This document shows, in pieces, positions 33,351-44,249 of a DNA stretch of 64,000 nucleotides. The notes under the pieces were generated by a model. It worked only from the letters and a program-made list of their open reading frames with translations. It was not told the origin of the DNA and made no database searches. Within the stretch, counting starts at the first letter, position 1. Each line of letters begins with the position of its first letter. The DNA lies in contig JAJOHG010000008.1 in assembly GCA_021029095.1 (NCBI GenBank), positions 186,001 to 250,000 of the forward strand. Reading direction: 5' to 3'. This DNA comes from Phellopilus nigrolimitatus. Its lineage: Eukaryota > Basidiomycota > Agaricomycetes > Hymenochaetales > Hymenochaetaceae. The position numbers were made by a program, and so were the translations under genes.

Positions 33351-35509
33351 TCATACCACGACAGAGCGTCGCCCGATTTAAGATTACGACAACTAAGATC
33401 GGCACTTTGAGAACTATGGTTCTATGAAATCCGGATGCCTTTCGTGCCGTATATCTGGACCATAGACCGCCGATGAAAACAAGATGCCTGACCTGTGCGC
33501 TCCTGTGTACTTTTCTTGTACAATGTAACCATGGAGCAAAGTTCAAGAAAGTCCCAGACATCTGACGTGCTAAAATCGGGCTCTTTCCTCTTCATATAAT
33601 ACCTTCTATTGCTTTCTATTGTGATCTCATGGTGATAGGGTACGTACGCGCTGATAGTAATACAAATTTTGTGCTCATTTTCGTACCAGTAAGTTCCTCC
33701 GTTGTCACGTGTCTGCTTTTCCGAGCGCGCAGACCCAGTGCGCATCGCGAATTGTGGCATCGTGAATCGTGGCTGCAGTTCCGCACGACAGTGGTCTGTA
33801 CCCTCGCCTGCATCTATATGTCTGTCGCCTGGTCTTGAAAATGGCACGGAGGGAAAGGAGGGAGAGGTTAAGGCCGAATGCTGGGGTCCATGTGTTCGAC
33901 ATGTGTTCGCAGCTGCAGCGGCTGCATTGAGCGCAGAGGAGCCCGCAGATGATACCCGCTCCCTGAAAATGATGCCGAGAAAGCTCCGGATGGAGAGAGC
34001 AAATCGACGTCCCCTCTTGGGTCGGTGGGAGACGGGCAACGGCGTGCCAGCATGATACGCATTTTGGCCGCTATGTGCGTTTCTTTGTTTCTTCTATCTT
34101 ATGCTCTATTTGACGGTTCTCCCCAGTGCTCGACTATCTCCTCTACATTTATCTTATGTATCTGCACGGTCCTGGCCTTGCTCGCCGCCCTCCATGTCCG
34201 CCTTCGCCTCCCGCACCGCGCGTGCCTGTGAACGTGGGCCGCGGAGGACGGCGTGCGTACGATCACGGACTCTTTCGCGGACACGGAGTCATCTAACGAG
34301 CGGAACCTGGCCTCGAGTTCAGCACGGACGAGGACTTATTAATCGGCACGCCGCGGCGTGGACCCGGCGGAAGAATGCACGACGCCGGGCGGGTGCTGTT
34401 TGCCATGGGCGACCACGAGTATTTGCTCTGTCGTCGCGCTCGGTGTGAACAACCGCTCCATCGGTGTCTGGCGGACGAAGAGTGCACGTCTGCTCTTCAT
34501 TGCCAAGGATGTCTTCGCGCGCCAGATCATGGACCTTGAAACCTCGTTCTCTACATCATCTCGTCTAACGGCCTCCTCGCCGTCTTTGTGTTGGACCCGC
34601 CCGAGCTCGAACAAATTGCTCTGCCAGACTTCCAGCACCAGCGCCTCGCCAAGTCCGAATTTTTGCCCCCGCCCCTCCCTGCGAGCTTCGCGCACCGCAC
34701 GGGCTCCGGTGCTGATATCCACAAGACACGCATAACGGCTTCGATCACGGCTCGCCCGTAGGCAGGACCAAAGCCGACACCATTGTCGTCGTCCGTTCCC
34801 TACGCCTTGCGCGTCGCGGGCTTCCGCGAGAAACTCCGCCGCGCGCTGGCCGCACCCATGCTCAATGAATACTGTCCCCCGGGTTTGAAGATGCTGAAGC
34901 CTCTCGCCTTGTGCACACGCCTTGCATTCCAGCTGTTAGCCGCTGCGCGCCAGCACGAGTGCCAGCACGTGGGGTAGATGTTCCAGCAGCTCGTCGATGT
35001 GTGCCTTCTGCAGGGCGAGATCATCTTCGTGTTTCGCATTCCTTGCCAGGCAGTGGCAGGTGTGCCATGCATTAACGTCACCTCGGGCAGTGGCGTTCCA
35101 CAATCCGCGGCCGTGTGTCTGTTTGACCTGACTTGAAGTGCTCGAGTGAATTTGCCTCGGCGAATGCTTCCCATCCCAGCCAGCAGTTCATGCTCAAAGC
35201 ATTGAAAAGATCAACATCGCGATCTTCATTATGCCGCTGTCCGATGCCACCGAAAGCTCCGCGACGCGAGCACATCCTTCGATGAGGTGCTCTACTGGGC
35301 CTCGTGAAGGACCTCACCGTTGTGCGTCACCACGGCGGAAGCACGCTCCAGTTTAACCGACACACGTACAACGTCCTCCTGCATTACGGGCTGCGGAGCA
35401 AACTCTCACCCAAGATGACAGGGGGCATGTGAAAGCGCCCATGGCCACCCTTGCGCTATACGCGCGCCGGAGGGCGCGTTCGCGCTCGGATCGTTTGCGT
35501 TAGAAAGAT
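33351..35509 (+). pseudogene. X spacer: decayed gene-like sequence, long version
   Basis: The spacer between member 1 and the next U repeat. Protein-like fragments appear in shifting frames, for example RGPGGRMHDAGRVLFAMGDH, LLAVFVLDPPELEQIALPDF, FDEVLYWAS and KDLTVVRHHGGSTLQFNRHT. Stops and frame changes lie between them, so this is a relic of an unrecognised gene. An inverted, shorter version lies at 56491-57689, and a small third piece at about 38360-38480. Relative to the shorter version this one has about 880 bp extra (about 34205-35085). Confidence 0.5.
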
Positions 35510-36335
35510 ACAGCTATCCTTCTATACATCTTGTTCCGAGACCTCTACGCGGTTATGCTTTCTTCGAAAACGCCAGACAGTTTTACGAAATCTTTCACGC
35601 CGGGGCCCTCCTGATCGTTCCCCTCCGTCAGATTCAGCCAGCAGACGGCTCGCTTCTGTGGTATTACTTTGCCGCATCTCACAACGGCCTATCATTTATG
35701 CGCTCGACCTCGTATTAGGGGCGGTCCGCGCTGTGGCTAAGCGCTCACGCAAAGGTGGCTTCGGATTTCCTGGTTTCGAAAATTTCGGGCTGGCTGTGCA
35801 CCCCCATTTTTTCCTTTGTAATTTCCATAGCCGAGTTTTGAGAATCCGAGTCATCGGATCGATTTAGAGCTTCTCTTCTTGCTTTTGTGGCTTGTTGCGG
35901 TGCGATCTGTGGCTACGAGGGACATGCGTGCTTCTCAGATCCCGATCCACCGTAAAAACAGCTTAGCAGCCCAGTGGCTGAGACTAAGCGCATCTACGCA
36001 TCTAACCTTTTTGAGTAGGATTGTTTTTGCAAGAAATTCATACTCTCCTTGAGTTAGCAGAAAACACGGATTCACATCTATAGGCAAGGAAGAGAATATG
36101 CCTGTAACCATATGGTACACGGAAACTCTCCTATAAAATTTCTAGGCCGAGCGAGACTTCGGTGGAATGTCAAAAACTGGGGTCAAGTGGTGGCGACAAC
36201 ACGTGGCGACGCGTGTGGCTGAATCACGGTTCCCAACAGACGCGTCGCCCGATTTGGAAGTCTTTGTTCGTATTGTTCAACCATTGCCTCATTAACACTT
36301 TTCCCGCCACTCTTCTTCAATCTTTCTGAATTGCA
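35510..36335 (+). repeat. U repeat, second copy
   Basis: Homologous to 30530-31400 and to the minus-strand copies. It ends sooner, and is followed by a different proximal promoter that belongs to the inner inverted pair. Confidence 0.75.
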
Positions 36336-36428
36336 CGGAGCCAAAGCTTCTGAGTCAGTACAGCAACAGCCATGGTCTGTTTACAAATCCAGCCACCAGA
36401 AATCCAGCCACCAGTAGAACCACTGCGG

Positions 36429-36435
36429 TATAAAA
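36429..36435 (+). promoter_or_regulatory. TATA box of NPFP/FIG member 2
   Basis: TATAAAA 67 nt before the ATG, in the context gcggTATAAAAggatac. Confidence 0.55.
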
Positions 36436-36501
36436 GGATACCCACCGTGCGTACCTTCCCCCTCCTCACTTGCTACCCACTCACTGAAAACCCCATCTCT
36501 A

Positions 36502-37630
36502 ATGTCCTCCTCCACTCTATCTTCTCCTCCCTCGGTTCCCGACGACGGCGCTGAATCTGGTGTCTCCTCGCGTGGCACTGACGCTGATGCGGAATTGGCA
36601 CCCACGGACTTCCATATCGCTGGGCCTTTGCCTGCATTCGACGCTGAAACAATCGCCAATGGCGTGGCTGCATCCAATGCTTTGCGCACTTGCATTGGCG
36701 AAAACATCGACGCCCTGTTCAAACCGTTTGACGATCTCGCCGTCCAACTACCTCGCTTCCAGAACCTACCATCGGTCAATAACGCCAACGTTTTGATGAG
36801 TATCATGCAAAAGCTTGAAACCCTGGAAAAATCGCTCGAAGATGTCAGGAAGGGACAAGCAAGGCACGAGAAAAGACTCGAAGGTGTCAGGAAGGAGCAC
36901 GAGACAGGCCTGAATGGAATCAAGAATCAATTACAAACAATAACTCAGGAGTGCGTAACCTATCTATCCAAGGCCACCGATCCTCGCTGAGACCTCGTTT
37001 ATAGGCAAGTCTATGCTCCAATTCGCCGACACAACTCACTTCAAGGCCTTACGGGAAGGTATATAGTCCTTCCCATCTTCGACGCGAGTGGTGCGCGCAA
37101 GCAATTGCCAAATAACAGCCCATTCCCTCGCGTGTACGATGACTTTCATTCTTTAAAAAGTATATTTTTCTTTCATTTCCTCCCCTGTGGCCGTGCATTC
37201 TGATTTCATTCCATAATCAGGACACCAACTCATTCGAATGCTTAATCTCTACGGACAACGATTCGATCCGGACGAAACTTTGGAAAAATTGCGAAGCCAG
37301 TTCGCATACTTCATCGGCGTGTCTGATAGCAATGCATCGGCCTACGACAATAGGGATGGACACGACGACGACAGCAACAGCGACAACGACAATGACGACA
37401 ATGACGACAATGACGATGGCGACAACGATCATCGCAGGTCCGACGGGTCAGAGGAAGATGAAGATCATGAAATGCCCCTTGCACGAAAGAGGAAGGGTAA
37501 AGAGCCTGCTCCTCAGGCGAGGAAGAAGGCGAGGACGAATACTCCGGCAGAAGCACAGCAAGAGCCGGAATCATCCAGGCCGAGGACGGGAACGCGGGCG
37601 GGCGTGCGGCGTACGAGCACAAGGGGATGA
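36502..37630 (+). CDS. NPFP/FIG family protein, member 2
   Basis: Unknown function. Exons 36502-36950, 37005-37159 and 37221-37630 (1014 nt, 337 aa), with the same intron phases as member 1. Exon 1 starts MSSSTLSSPPSVPDDGAESG, has FHIAGPLPAFDAETIANGVA, then a coiled coil with near-repeats (RKGQARHEKRLEGVRKEHET). Exon 2 gives EQVYAPIRRHNSLQGLTGRY, then IVLPIFDASGARKQLPNNSPFP. Exon 3 gives RHQLIRMLNLYGQRFDPDET, then LEKLRSQFAYFIG, an Asp/Asn repeat tract and a basic tail (RKRKGKEPAPQARKKART) ending RRTSTRG. Exon 2 aligns with member 1 (EQ.Y...R..N........LP.......G.....P.N.PFP). This is a separate subfamily, paired with the inverted copy at 44380-45516. Confidence 0.75.
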
Positions 37631-38586
37631 ACGACTCGACACTGGCCACGTGCTTTTAGTTTCGCGATCAAATTTTCTGCCCTCTTTGTGACTCGTCTCA
37701 TCGCAGTTTTCTTATGTGTACATATATCAAGCTTGATTTATCAACTCAGAGTTCCTCTCATTCTATTGAATATTTGCCTGAGTATTCGTTGCATAAGCAA
37801 ATCCTTATTCTACATGTACCTGACATTGTTGAAGGTTCACGGTCAAACCGTGATAGCTCTAAGTCGTCTTCCGATTACGACGGTATCAAATCCCTCAACT
37901 CAAGGGAGACTATCGTCATGCGTGGTTCAAGATTTAAGACCAGCTCTTAGCCTTCGTGCTGAATAATCGATTTAAAATCGGGAATTATTCAATTTGCCCG
38001 TGACAGAGCAGAATGATAAGTAGGTGCTTCCCGAAAAGCGAGTCGTTGACGAGGACCACACATATTGGCTAGGATTTGGTCGACTCTGTTTCTTAGGTAT
38101 GCAGTACATGAGGCTTTGTTTAACCAATCCACTGACCTTCATGTATAGATATTCCCGGCTGTTAGACTTGACATATCCTATCCCACAAAAGGTACATCCG
38201 GTCTCTACAAATTATAAAAGATAAGGAATCGCCTCTCAAGAGACCTTTTGTCTCCCGACCGCGATTGAGAGCGTAACGCATAAATACTTTGCATGATTTA
38301 CCAGGATATTTACTCATTTTCATTGGAAGATTGACGGCCGATCAACGCCCACATGAAACGCAAAGGCAGCGGCGGACCATAGACCATCCGCGATGAGGAC
38401 AAGACGCCTTGCTTGTGCGCTCTTATGTTAGATTATCGGGCAATATAATCATGCGACGTTCAAGAAGATCCCAGATATCTGATCTGCATATCTAATGTGG
38501 CTTCCCCGCATCCGGCTCATCGGTGGCGGCGACCCTGATGGCAGCCACACACTCATTGTCTTGAGCCATTATAAAGTCTTTCGCTC
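37631..38586. other. 3' flank of member 2, junction with core region
   Basis: D-type 3' repeat to about 37850, then diverged sequence. A piece at about 38360-38480 is homologous to 33465-33575 of the X spacer, in the same orientation. This shows that the core member was once part of the same tandem array. A TATAAAG at 38570-38576 lies just before the next gene. No other gene seen. Confidence 0.55.
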
Positions 38587-39583
38587 ATGCAAGGTCACCA
38601 CTCTATGCTGAAACCCATGGCTCAAGGCCCCGGAGGCTCGAGTAGCACCAATGCATTTTTCTCGCAAACATCTACTTCTGTTCATGCCAGGTGCTTCACT
38701 GCTCAACAACTTGACCTACCACCTGTACTCGGAACTTTGTTGCGCTCTGCCTCAAAGTATACACCCCCCGAACCGACTTGGCGCAAAGCGGTGGATTTTC
38801 GATCGCGAAAGCGAGCCGGTCCTACTGCTGCAAGGCTGAGGCAAGTGCAAGATATCATACCGAGGTCTGTTTACATCTTCGCCTACCTCTACCTGGCATA
38901 CATTCTAACTGTTCCCTTCCTTAGGTGGGAGCGCCGGGAAGTCGGCAAATACACGCCATCCAGCACGAGAGCATTCTACAAGGCTCTCCTCTTCGCATCG
39001 TACGTGCCATACGGACGCGAGAAATCACACCCAAATCCCTCCGTCAACCCATTCCCTTCGAATGCTTTGGATGTAGCCTTCATGACCCGTCCGTATCTCT
39101 AGCCACACCTAACATACAAGCAGCTCGTTTGCTGACTCTTCAAATTTTTCTTGAATTCTCGATTATGTAGGCGCACAGATTAAAGAGTGGCTCGCGTATT
39201 ACGACCAACCTTTCTACCCCGGCGACTCCGTCCGGACGTTGCGGGCGCGCATCGCGGCGTTCATCGGCACCGCTGATTTCTTGGCGTGGGTGCTCCGCTC
39301 GGATGGCGGCACCGACGAGGAATCAGAAGAGAGTGAAGAGGATGGGGCCAGCGGGGAGGACGAGTCCACCGAGGCGTACGATGCGAGTGAAGAGGATAAC
39401 AGCGGCTGGGACGATGCGGGCGACATAGATGAGTCTGAAGTGATGGATGACGAAAGTGACGAAACAGATATTGAGGAACTTGATGAGATGGATGGCCAGG
39501 AGGAGGAAGAATACGTTGAGGAATCTGAGGCGATGGATGATGAATGGGATCCGACAGGTGTTGACTATCTCTCTGCGGCATAG
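38587..39583 (+). CDS. NPFP/FIG family protein, diverged core member 3
   Basis: Exons 38587-38864, 38925-39088 and 39171-39583 (855 nt, 284 aa) reproduce the family's phases. Exon 1 is short and has no coiled coil (LKPMAQGPGGSSSTNAFFSQ). Exon 2 gives WERREVGKYTPSSTRAFYKA...YVPYGREKSHPNPSVNPFPS. Exon 3 gives AQIKEWLAYYDQPFYPGDSV, then RTLRARIAAFIG and a very acidic tail (Glu/Asp/Ser) ending VDYLSAA, without the basic end of the other members. A TATA-like element is only 11 nt before the 38587 ATG, so translation may start at 38605 or 38617 instead, in the same frame. Exon 2 ends at a GTCCGT donor, chosen because it restores frame and phase. Function unknown. Confidence 0.65.
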
Positions 39584-39886
39584 TTGTAGAATAAGCAAGC
39601 ACCATACAATTGATATTGGAGTTCTTCAAAAAACATGGCAGTATTCAGATACCAAACACTTGCATGAACTTTCAGAAATCGTCATCAGGGACGAGTAAAC
39701 CAATGATAACCTGACTCCATTTCGCACCGATTGAAAGACATAGATAAAATCTAATTGTGCAAAAGTATCTACAAGCAAACACATACACGAAAGCTTTGTA
39801 AACACATACTAAAATATCACGAATAGCGTAGAAACAAAATACCAATATCAATATCCGAGCCGACATCAACGAGTCATGAAACGCAT
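39584..39886. other. Convergent 3' spacer
   Basis: About 300 nt between the 3' ends of member 3 (plus) and mob3 (minus). AT-rich, no gene seen. Confidence 0.5.
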
Positions 39887-42126
39887 TCAGTCACGCAGCG
39901 CCCTCTCGACATCCTCGAGATCCTCTTCAAGCGTGACGTTCGGGTCGGTCGTGGCTTCATCTTTCTCCCCCTCGATCACCGCTTCATCGACGGGGTTCTC
40001 CGCTGGCAACTCCGATGCGGAAGGGGCGGATGCGCCGGCTCTATCCGACTTAGGCTCAAGCTCGGACACGGACATCATTGAGGGTGCTTGCACATCAGAC
40101 ACAGACTCGTCCACCTTCGTTTCACCCTCGGTTCCCTCCTTGACCTTATCGGATGGCTCAGTCTCCGAATCAGACTTGTCCTCGACCTCAGCCTTTAGGA
40201 TTTCGCTCATCTTCGCATCCTCCGTCAGAGAGGGTTTCCCTGACGGCTCCACTGTTGCAGCACCGGAGTTCTCATCCTCATTTTCCTCTCCTTTCTCCTC
40301 TTCTTGAGGCCGAGGAGTAGATTCAGGCGTGCACATCTCTCCCTGCTCGCCAATGATGACGAACCCACTATCGCCTGAAGATGGAACGCCGGGCTCTGCA
40401 GTAGGCTCGAGTGGGGAGTCATCATCCTCCCAGCCTTCATCCGCTGCGGCGCTCTCCGCCGCGATCTCCGACCCCGCCGCGTCGAGCACACGCTTCCGCG
40501 CGACGAGGTCCGCAAGCACCGCGTCCGACTCCGCCTCAGCCTCAGGCGTCTGCTCCGGTTCTGCCGTATCCTCAGGCACAATCTCCTGGGACTCCGTCTC
40601 CGAGGCGATCTTCAGGAGCTCGTCGTCGGCTGACGCGGCGCCCGCTGGCCCGTTGTAGAACGACGGCGACGTCAAGCTGACGTTACTCGTGCTCGAACTC
40701 GATGGCGAGACTCCTGGCGGGAGGGCTGTCTTCATCGTGCCCGACGCGGAAAACGTGAGCGTGTACGGGTGCGAATCGAGTCCCGCATCCTGGTCAGCTG
40801 AACACGATCCGCCTTGGCACGATTTCACGTTGCAGGTTTCCGAAGACGCCGCAATGAGCTCAAGCGTGTCAACGTGCGGGATGCCGTTGCTTTTTTGACT
40901 TTCCTCCCTTTCGACATCCTCAGATTCAGCGCCCGCTTGCGCAGCAGTGCCTTTCTCCGTGTCAGATAAGCCCGAGGACGATGCAGACGGAGAATCAGAG
41001 TCCGCGTCATGTCCACCCGCCCCGCGCAGCTCCTCGCTGAACACAGCCGCATCGCTGAAGATCATCGTATCCGTGCGCGAGCGACCCATCTTGCGCGGGC
41101 TATCCTGCACGCCGGTGCTCGGCTTCTCGGGGCTCCACGACCGGCCCGTGCGGTACTCGCCGGCGGGTTGGTTCGCGTGCGGGTTGAGCGCGGCGCCGAG
41201 GAGGCGAGGCGGCTCAGCGTCGTGTTCCGCGTCGAGGTCAGTCGTAGCCCCGGAGGGGTCGATCATACGCGGTGGGATGACGAGGAATTCGGGCGGGACG
41301 AGGTCGAAACGCGCAGTGAGCGCGAGGAAACGCGCGTACAGCGCGTTTTCGGCCTCTGCTGCTTCGAAAGCCTCACGGTGGTGGAAATACGCGTGTGCGA
41401 AGATGCGCCCGAGCCGCCGCGCAAGGGACGAGAAGTGCCGGATGGAAGACGGCGAGATGGCGATGCTGGAAGATGTGTTTTGGTCGGAAGAGTACCAAGA
41501 GGTTTTGGGGAACTATACCCACCGAGATGGAAACGCGCGAGGCGAGTTGAGGAGTGCTGTTGCGCTGTCCAGCGTATGTATAATATAGTCGATAGCGCAG
41601 CATTGCTGTGATTATCCTGTCAATAAAATATGTATTTCAGGAGGAAAAACAGCATACCTCCATTGCGCCGTCGTTCCCATGCGCGACACAAAGGTATAGC
41701 CATTCACCAGCTTTCATCTCAGGGCATGAGGCGCGTGTGCACTCTTGCTGAAGTGACGTGATCAAAGGGTGCGTGAGGTCTTGCGCAAGACGTCTAATAG
41801 AGAGATCATTGAAGCATTACAATCTGATAATGAAGCAACAGAACATACCGTAGTTGTTCGTAAATCCAGCACGCCTCGTCGACAACAATTTCGCCCTTTC
41901 CATCTTTATCCGCCGACTGGTCTTCGCTTTTTCCCGGCGACTTGACCCGCCCAGGGTTGGCGACAATGGTTTCGACGTCATGAGGATTCTGTCGTATGAG
42001 CAGCGAAATGTATTCTTGCAGCTGGAACGCGCTGTCAATATCCGACATGGAGGGACCCTCAACCGGCACGGGCGGGTAGAATGAAGAGAGGCGTGAGCCA
42101 CGTAAAGGACGTGTCGCAATAACCAT
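39887..42126 (-). CDS. mob3: MOB3/phocein (MOB4-type) STRIPAK component with long acidic tail
   Basis: Homologue of fungal MOB3 / animal phocein (MOB4), a subunit of the STRIPAK phosphatase-kinase complex needed for hyphal fusion and sexual development in fungi. Exons 41849-42126, 41658-41793, 41523-41605 and 39887-41465 (2076 nt, 691 aa). The MOB fold is complete: FQLQEYISLLIRQNPHDVET; LQQECTRASCPEMKAGEWLY (metal-binding Cys pair); LCVAHGNDGAMEQCCAIDYI; IHTLDSATALLNSPRAFPSR; HFSSLARRLGRIFAHAYFHH (metal-binding His residues); LTARFDLVPPEFLVIPPRM. The remaining ~430 residues are disordered and rich in Glu/Asp/Ser/Pro, ending LEDVERALRD. It lies in the single-copy core of the nested palindrome and is divergent from the SDR gene. 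Confidence 0.9.
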
Positions 42127-42553
42127 CGCGTGAAATTCGTCAAGTAGAAAGTTCGTAAGGGTGTGAAAAGATGTTGAGACCAATGTCTACGCGTTCAGCG
42201 TGTTTTGAGTGATAGCCAGAGCTCGATATGGACGGCGACGGCGACGACAGCGACGTTGAGCAGACAAACGTTGATGGCCCCTTCTCGATACTCATCTAAT
42301 CCCGGTAGACACTTCACACGGGTCTACTCTGCTGACTCAGCGACTCGGGAGACAAACAAACAGTCCGGATATGGACATTGGAGTGATCGGCGTGCCACCG
42401 TCGCGGATTCGGCGAGCGACGTCAACAGTTCATCGACGTCGTTAATGAGCTCATACCAAAATCCAGCTAGAATATATAAAAGCCAGGATTTCCTCGCCAT
42501 GCATGCTCAAACCCCCTTCCCCCTCAATCACCCCCCCCACCACTACCATCATC
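42127..42553. promoter_or_regulatory. Divergent promoter region, mob3 / SDR gene
   Basis: 427 nt between divergent starts. A TATATAAA at 42473-42480 is about 75 nt before the SDR start, followed by a pyrimidine-rich leader (ccccttccccctcaatcacc). No TATA box was found for mob3. Confidence 0.6.
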
Positions 42554-43695
42554 ATGTCGCAGAACGTCACTGAGATTTTCAAGAAAGGCTGGATCCCGCC
42601 CGTCCAGAACCAGTCAGGCGCGCCCGGAAAGCAGAAGGGTGTGCTCAACCCCCAGCCTATCGACGACATAACTGCGAATGGGAAGCCGTACAAGCCTTCT
42701 GGAAAGCTCGAGGGCAAAGCCGCGATCATCACGGGCGGAGACAGCGGCATCGGCAGAGCTATCGCGATTTTGTTTGGTGAGGATTTGCTTACTGTAACTT
42801 TCTTCTCCCAAGCTGAATGAGGCCGACGATGCAGCGCTGGAAGGGGCGGACGTCACTCTCGTGTACAAGCCAGAAGAGTCGGAGGACGCAGCGTTCGTCG
42901 AGAAGGCAATCAGGGAGAAGACGAACGGCAAGTGCAAAGTCGCGCATGCGCCTTTTGACCTGCGCAGCGAGGAAAACTGCAAAAAGATGGTGCACGCGCA
43001 CTTGAAAGCCCACAACGGCAGACTCGATACCCTGTTTGTTATTAATTTTAATCCAGCAATTCGCGTTCTAACCTTCAGTACAGTGTTTTGAACCACGGAA
43101 CCCAAGAGGCGAACGATTCGCTCACTTCGCTACCCTCCGAACAATGGCAGGACGTCTTCGACACCAACATCAACTCGTTCTTCTACATCGTCAAGACCGC
43201 GCTGCCGCACATGCCGGAGCATGCGGACGGCACGATCGTCTTCTGCGCGAGCGTGAACCCAAGCGTCGGCCATCCGGAGCTCGTCGACTACACTGCGACA
43301 AAGGGGGCGATCGTTGGCTTCGCGCGCGCACTGAGCAACCAAATTGTCGGCGATAAGGGTATCCGCGTGAATGTCGTGGCGCCCGGCCCGATCTGGACGC
43401 CGCTCATGTGCGCGCGATTTTTTATAATCTTCATTCCTTCAATCCTGAACTTTTGTTTCGACAGCCCAGCGACGATGTCGCAGAGCTCGAAGGAGAGCTT
43501 CGGCGTGAGTACGCCCATTGGCCGCGCAGGCCAGCCCGTAGAAATTGCAACGTGCTTCGTCTTCCTCGCGAGCGCGGATTCTAGCTATATGAGGTGAGCT
43601 TGCACAATACTAGGCTCGCGGTTTCAAGTAAACTGACTCGATGCTACTGTAGTGGCCAAGTCCTGCACCCGAATGGAGGCGTCGTTATCGCTTAG
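42554..43695 (+). CDS. Short-chain dehydrogenase/reductase (YdaD/YhdF-like)
   Basis: A cytosolic NAD(P)-dependent classical SDR oxidoreductase, substrate unknown. The start ATG is 42554 (MSQNVTEIFKKGWIPPVQNQ). Five exons join in frame with introns at 42777-42834, near 43036-43081, near 43409-43465 and near 43594-43653. Signature elements: cofactor loop ITGGDSGIGRAIA; VTLVYKPEE after the second strand; the NAG-equivalent VLNHGTQ; the active-site helix with YTATKGA (YxxxK); VNVVAPGPIWTPL; and the C-terminal TPIGRAGQPVEIATCFVFLA...SGQVLHPNGGVVIA. The 40-residue N-terminal extension before the Rossmann fold and the IPATM/GRAGQP pattern match the subgroup of bacterial general-stress YdaD/YhdF proteins. 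Confidence 0.88.
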
Positions 43696-44249
43696 AGAAC
43701 TGGGAAGAATACGCAAACAGAAAGGCGATGTGTCGTCGTATGTACATTATTGTGCTCCATTGTACTCCAACTACTATCCGAAACCCAAAATAAATACGCA
43801 GCTAGTCAAACGTTAAAAGAGTGCATTATATGTGTAAGAAGCAGAGTCGATTCGTCCGTGCTTGATGTTTCCGGAGAGCCTTACTTGTCTTGGCGGATTT
43901 GTCATTCATCTCTCAGTCCTAATGAGCTGTTTTGGTAGTGAGGGAAGAGACATATCAATGTTCTGGCTGCAAGCGCTCTGCGAAAACCAAACAGGCATAA
44001 TAAACTTTCGCTCGTCGACTTCCCCTTTCCTCTCCTTTTTCCATGCCACATGTGGCGGGCGAAGCTCGCACTTTAAAATTCTGGGAATATCTTTCAGAGA
44101 GCTACTTTCGCCCACTCCCACTTTTTGTTCTCGAGAAAATTATATGTAAGTCGTGTCCGCGCACGTGCAGACAGGCGATACATGTAGAATTTCTAGTTGA
44201 ATATGTCTTCAACAACGAACACTCAAATATATACATGTACCCAGACAGA
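43696..44249. other. Intergenic, core side of inner inverted repeat
   Basis: Single-copy spacer between the SDR gene and arm B'. No supported gene. Confidence 0.45.

Larger units (their letters stand above)
36340..37770 (+). repeat. Left arm of inner inverted repeat (arm B)
   Basis: Reverse-complement partner of about 44250-45725. Carries NPFP/FIG member 2 with its TATA box and 3' flank. Edges are approximate because the sequence similarity fades gradually. Confidence 0.8.

Noticed and set aside
37332..37691. Met/Thr-rich repeat frame over member 2 exon 3
   Set aside because: Shifted reading of the GAC/AAC repeat. The Asp/Asn frame joins exon 2 in phase and carries the family tail.
39261..39629. 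Open minus-strand frames opposite member 3 exon 3
   Set aside because: Antisense of an acidic, GA-rich codon repeat keeps frames open. No introns or domains.
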